Both the position numbers and the translations under genes were made by a program. This document shows positions 31,234-33,799 of a stretch of 33,799 nt of DNA, piece after piece. The stretch covers positions 1 through 33,799 of the forward strand of contig JAKASI010000013.1 in assembly GCA_021828185.1 (NCBI GenBank). Direction: 5' to 3'. A model generated the notes under the pieces. That model was not told where the DNA came from. It worked only from the letters and a program-made list of their open reading frames with translations, and did no database searches. The first letter of the stretch is position 1. The number at the start of each line of letters is the position of its first letter. This DNA comes from an archaeon. GTDB lineage: Archaea; Thermoproteota; Nitrososphaeria; Nitrososphaerales; UBA183.

Positions 31234-33632
31234 ACCAGCTGGTAGACTAGTATCGTGTTGAAGCACTGCAGTGTAGGGGCTCCTGGGCATGGGGATTGGC
31301 CGTTCTCTGCGGCTGCAAGGCTCGGAGACACGTAAGCAAGCCTGAACGGCCCAGTGCTGTTTGAAGGATAGTTGAAGCTGCTCGGATAAGTGAATGCTTC
31401 GATGGGCGGCCCCCCGTTGGATCCGAATGTGTACACCGGACTGAAAGCGATCGAGCTCCCGCTTCCACTGTTGCTCGAGTAGAAGTAGCCAGCCAGCTTG
31501 AATGGGAGTAGCTGCCCGAACAGGCTGTTCTGCATCGCGTATGGAGTCAGGTTGAAGTCGTCGGTGGTGGTGCACGGCTGCCCGGCCGACGTCAGTTCGC
31601 CTGGGCCTGTCCCGGCGCACTCAAGGTACAGCGACTCGTTCAATCCGCCGATGCGGATGAACCATTGCTTCTTGCTCTCGTCTCCGCCCCCGGCTGTAAA
31701 GCCTCCTCCGCTAGGGACCTGGAGGACGAAGTATGAGCTGGATGTTCCAGTGAGCGAAGACGGAATGATGCTCCCAGTGATGAAGATTGCGACGTACGTA
31801 GGCCTCCCTCCTCCCATGCTCTCCGCCATTGCCGCCGCCTTGGTGACGTTCGACATCAGCAGCTGTCCGACTTGGGCAATCCTGGTGCCGTTGATGGTGG
31901 CGTTATCGACTACGGTAGTCCGATTGCCCATCACGGCGAACCAATACCCATAGTCCCACCAAGAGATTACCACGGAGTTGGTCGGAGTGTTCTGCCTCAC
32001 CCACTGGAGCGTCTGAATCCAGTCGTTGAAGGCCGAGCGCGAGTAGACTGTGGCGCCGTTGACCAAGCTCACCCCCGCGTCGGCGGGGCTGTTGTCGCAG
32101 AAGAGTTGCCCGCTGTAGGTGCACGGAATCGGATTGGGGATCCAGTATGTGCCGGCGGGGAGGACTATGAGCGCAATCACGGCTATCGAAAAGACTACTT
32201 TCATCTCGTTTCTGGAGGTGGGAGCCGCCTTCTTCTTGACCAGCGGTGTGGTCCCCGGCTTTGCTATGGCGAACGCCAGCTCTGCGAAGCCTATTCCCCC
32301 GAGGATCCCAAGCGCGACAGACGAGTAGACCAGGAGTCTGGAGAAGGCTGCTGAGAAGTAAAGCCCCGTCAGCCCGAAGACGAGGGCATAGATCATGGGG
32401 ATACCCCTGCGCCTGAACGCGATTATCGCCCCCGCCATGCCGAACGATAGCAGAAGGGCGTATGACGTGAAGTAGTCTGCGCCGGTGGGAGACGCCTGCT
32501 CGGCTACAGAGCGGACCAAGGCGTTGCTCACGCTGGCCCAAGGCGCTATCACCGTCAGATACCTCAGTGACAGTCCTTTGACCAGGCCGAAGCTCAGGAG
32601 CGCCAGGCCGCCCAGACCGAACCCGAAGAGGAATTTGATGAGGGTAGATCTGTACTCGGTGGGCTTGGTCCATGTCTTCGCCCATTGGGCTACGAGCACG
32701 AACAGGGTCCCCCCGATCATCACCAGACCCACAGGGTTGGTGACTATGGAGATGCCTGGCCTGGGAAAGATCGCGCTGACGAACAGGGTCGAAGCGGTGA
32801 ACGTGATGATCGATGGCGAGTAGCCAGCAAGGTCCAAGTTCAGGAAGGGCAATAGCATGAACACGAGCGCGAAGGCGCCGCTGAAGTAGTCGCCCCCACC
32901 CCAGGCGGTGTTGGCGTATCCTATCATCACACCCCCCATCAGGCCGCGGATTACTCTGCTCCGCACCGACCTCTCCTTGTCGAAGACGGTCAGGACCATA
33001 TAGCTGGCCGCGACAAACAGGAGTATGGCAAGTGGCTCTGACTTGAACCAACCCAAGTTTCCTCTTTCGATGAGGGGCGGAGAAACGGCGAAGACGAGTG
33101 CGGCGAAGAGGCCTGCGGCGTCGCCTGCTATCCGCCTCACTAGGAAATAGAAGATTACGGCAGTCAGGGCGCCGAAGAACACGGGAAGAAGTACGAGGAG
33201 TTCGTAGAGGGTTATCGGTACCCCGAATACATCGTGAACCAGCAGATAGAGCAGGGCGCCGCCGACCTGCAGCCCCCCCTGAGACGTCGCGGCCACATTC
33301 CGACCGTATGGGAACCACGTCTGGATGTCGTGCCAGAAGAAGTATCCCTGCAGGTTGTGACAGGCAGTAAAGACCGTTGGCCCGCAGTTGGCGGGGTTGG
33401 CGAAGAGTGCCGCAAAGAGGCCCTCTTTGTGGGCGAGGTTCACAATGTGTTGGGCAGCGTAGTAGTCATAATACGGATCGAATTCGTTCAGGTAGAAGCC
33501 GTACTTGGCGGCGTAGGACCTAATCAGGACGGCGATCGTAAAGACGATCGCGAGCACCATGGAGACCATGAGTGCCCGGCGAGAGAAGGTGGGGCGCTTC
33601 ATGAAAGACCGGAGGGAGTCGAATATGCCCAA
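31227..33632 (-). CDS. aglB: Oligosaccharyltransferase STT3/AglB
   Basis: The catalytic membrane enzyme of N-glycosylation, moving a lipid-linked glycan onto Asn. The first outer loop has the acidic metal motif NEFDPYYDYY (Asp near residue 52). About 13 membrane segments follow. The C-terminal globular part has SWWDYGYWF near residue 555, the sequon-binding WWDYG motif. TTG at 33632 is chosen because minus-strand GGTTAAAATAGC lies just upstream; the product is 801 residues. The longer frame from 33725 would overlap gcvH. The Ser/Thr- and Asn-rich C-terminal region suggests self-glycosylation. Confidence 0.94.
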   Translation of the reverse strand: MGIFDSLRSFMKRPTFSRRALMVSMVLAIVFTIAVLIRSYAAKYGFYLNEFDPYYDYYAAQHIVNLAHKEGLFAALFANPANCGPTVFTACHNLQGYFFWHDIQTWFPYGRNVAATSQGGLQVGGALLYLLVHDVFGVPITLYELLVLLPVFFGALTAVIFYFLVRRIAGDAAGLFAALVFAVSPPLIERGNLGWFKSEPLAILLFVAASYMVLTVFDKERSVRSRVIRGLMGGVMIGYANTAWGGGDYFSGAFALVFMLLPFLNLDLAGYSPSIITFTASTLFVSAIFPRPGISIVTNPVGLVMIGGTLFVLVAQWAKTWTKPTEYRSTLIKFLFGFGLGGLALLSFGLVKGLSLRYLTVIAPWASVSNALVRSVAEQASPTGADYFTSYALLLSFGMAGAIIAFRRRGIPMIYALVFGLTGLYFSAAFSRLLVYSSVALGILGGIGFAELAFAIAKPGTTPLVKKKAAPTSRNEMKVVFSIAVIALIVLPAGTYWIPNPIPCTYSGQLFCDNSPADAGVSLVNGATVYSRSAFNDWIQTLQWVRQNTPTNSVVISWWDYGYWFAVMGNRTTVVDNATINGTRIAQVGQLLMSNVTKAAAMAESMGGGRPTYVAIFITGSIIPSSLTGTSSSYFVLQVPSGGGFTAGGGDESKKQWFIRIGGLNESLYLECAGTGPGELTSAGQPCTTTDDFNLTPYAMQNSLFGQLLPFKLAGYFYSSNSGSGSSIAFSPVYTFGSNGGPPIEAFTYPSSFNYPSNSTGPFRLAYVSPSLAAAENGQSPCPGAPTLQCFNTILVYQLVQ

Positions 33633-33657
33633 GTCTGGGAAATCGAGCGCCCGCTGG

Positions 33658-33670
33658 GCTATTTTAACCG
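33658..33670 (-). promoter_or_regulatory. TATA box for the STT3/AglB gene
   Basis: Minus-strand CGGTTAAAATAGC lies 26-38 bases before the TTG at 33632. Confidence 0.55.
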
Positions 33671-33681
33671 TGCTTTTTGCG

Positions 33682-33799
33682 TCACTTGAGCAGGGTGCCG
33701 AGGTAGGCGGCATACGCCGCCGCATCCAGGAGGGACTTGCGCTCCGCTTCGAAGTTGGAAGGCGTCACTTCCACCAGCCATCCCTCTCCATATGGCGAC
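33682..33799 (-). CDS. gcvH: Glycine cleavage system H protein, C-terminus (runs off the window)
   Basis: Only the last 38 or so codons are in the window. They read SPYGEGWLVEVTPSNFEAE and then LLDAAAYAAYL, the usual end of the lipoyl-carrying H protein. The lipoylated Lys lies beyond the window edge. The stop TGA is at 33682-33684. The gene precedes aglB on the same strand, but aglB has its own promoter. Confidence 0.9.
   Translation of the reverse strand, partial: SPYGEGWLVEVTPSNFEAERKSLLDAAAYAAYLGTLLK

Noticed and set aside
31903..33318. 471-residue minus-strand frame inside the STT3 gene
   Set aside because: It is an Arg-rich alternative frame of the same strand; the STT3 frame has the membrane pattern and WWDYG.

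Overview
The window is archaeal chromosomal DNA, GC-rich and gene-dense. The evidence is a set of archaeal or archaeal/eukaryotic information-processing genes: SRP54, Pus10, L21e, L10e, L44e, S27e, RNA polymerase subunits Rpo4 and Rpo11, TFS, Csl4, Dph2, Dph6, GINS, PriS, PCNA, aIF2-alpha, Nop10 and STT3/AglB. Many genes have a TATA-like box about 25-30 bases before the start codon, as expected for leaderless archaeal transcripts. TTG is an unusually common start codon. The gene set and a Sulfolobus-type zinc ferredoxin with two-subunit oxoacid oxidoreductase suggest a TACK-type archaeon, possibly a non-ammonia-oxidising thaumarchaeal or related lineage. The lineage is inference.

Layout. (1) 1-6376 is a plus-strand redox island: an unrecognised protein, a zinc-type 7Fe ferredoxin, a 46-residue Cys-rich miniprotein, 2-oxoacid:ferredoxin oxidoreductase (korA-korB), a BphA4-type FAD reductase, DUF488, a small four-Cys protein resembling a HiPIP site, and a Rieske ferredoxin. 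(2) 6558-9990 is an accessory island: an OB-fold protein, a VapB gene with a truncated VapC, a relic of an integrase C-terminus, a ribbon-helix-helix-like protein, a winged-helix-like protein, a RelE/ParE-like toxin candidate and a complete tyrosine integrase. (3) 10177-12845 holds an HtrA-type protease, then dph6 and a methyltransferase on the other strand. (4) 12930-17372 is a conserved archaeal translation/transcription cluster: srp54, pus10, rpl21e, rpo4, DUF655, ksgA. (5) 17404-21474 holds two RNA methyltransferases, an MFS transporter and ribosomal protein L10e. (6) 21475-21851 is a decayed ABC-transporter ATPase. (7) 21996-24284 is dph2, csl4, rpo11 and tfs; tfs appears to start with CTG. 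(8) 24319-25962 is gins and priS on the minus strand. (9) 26048-28603 holds an acetamidase/formamidase, an unknown protein, a P-loop kinase and a PEBP-family protein. (10) 28952-31233 holds pcn, then rpl44e, rps27e, aif2a and nop10. (11) 31227-33632 is the oligosaccharyltransferase STT3/AglB. The last bases are the C-terminus of glycine cleavage H protein.

The housekeeping blocks are ordinary and in conserved order. The points most worth a second look are the redox island with its two small Cys-rich proteins, the 6.9-10 kb island with its integrase-tail relic and small regulatory genes, and the CTG start of tfs. No tRNA, rRNA or CRISPR array was recognised.
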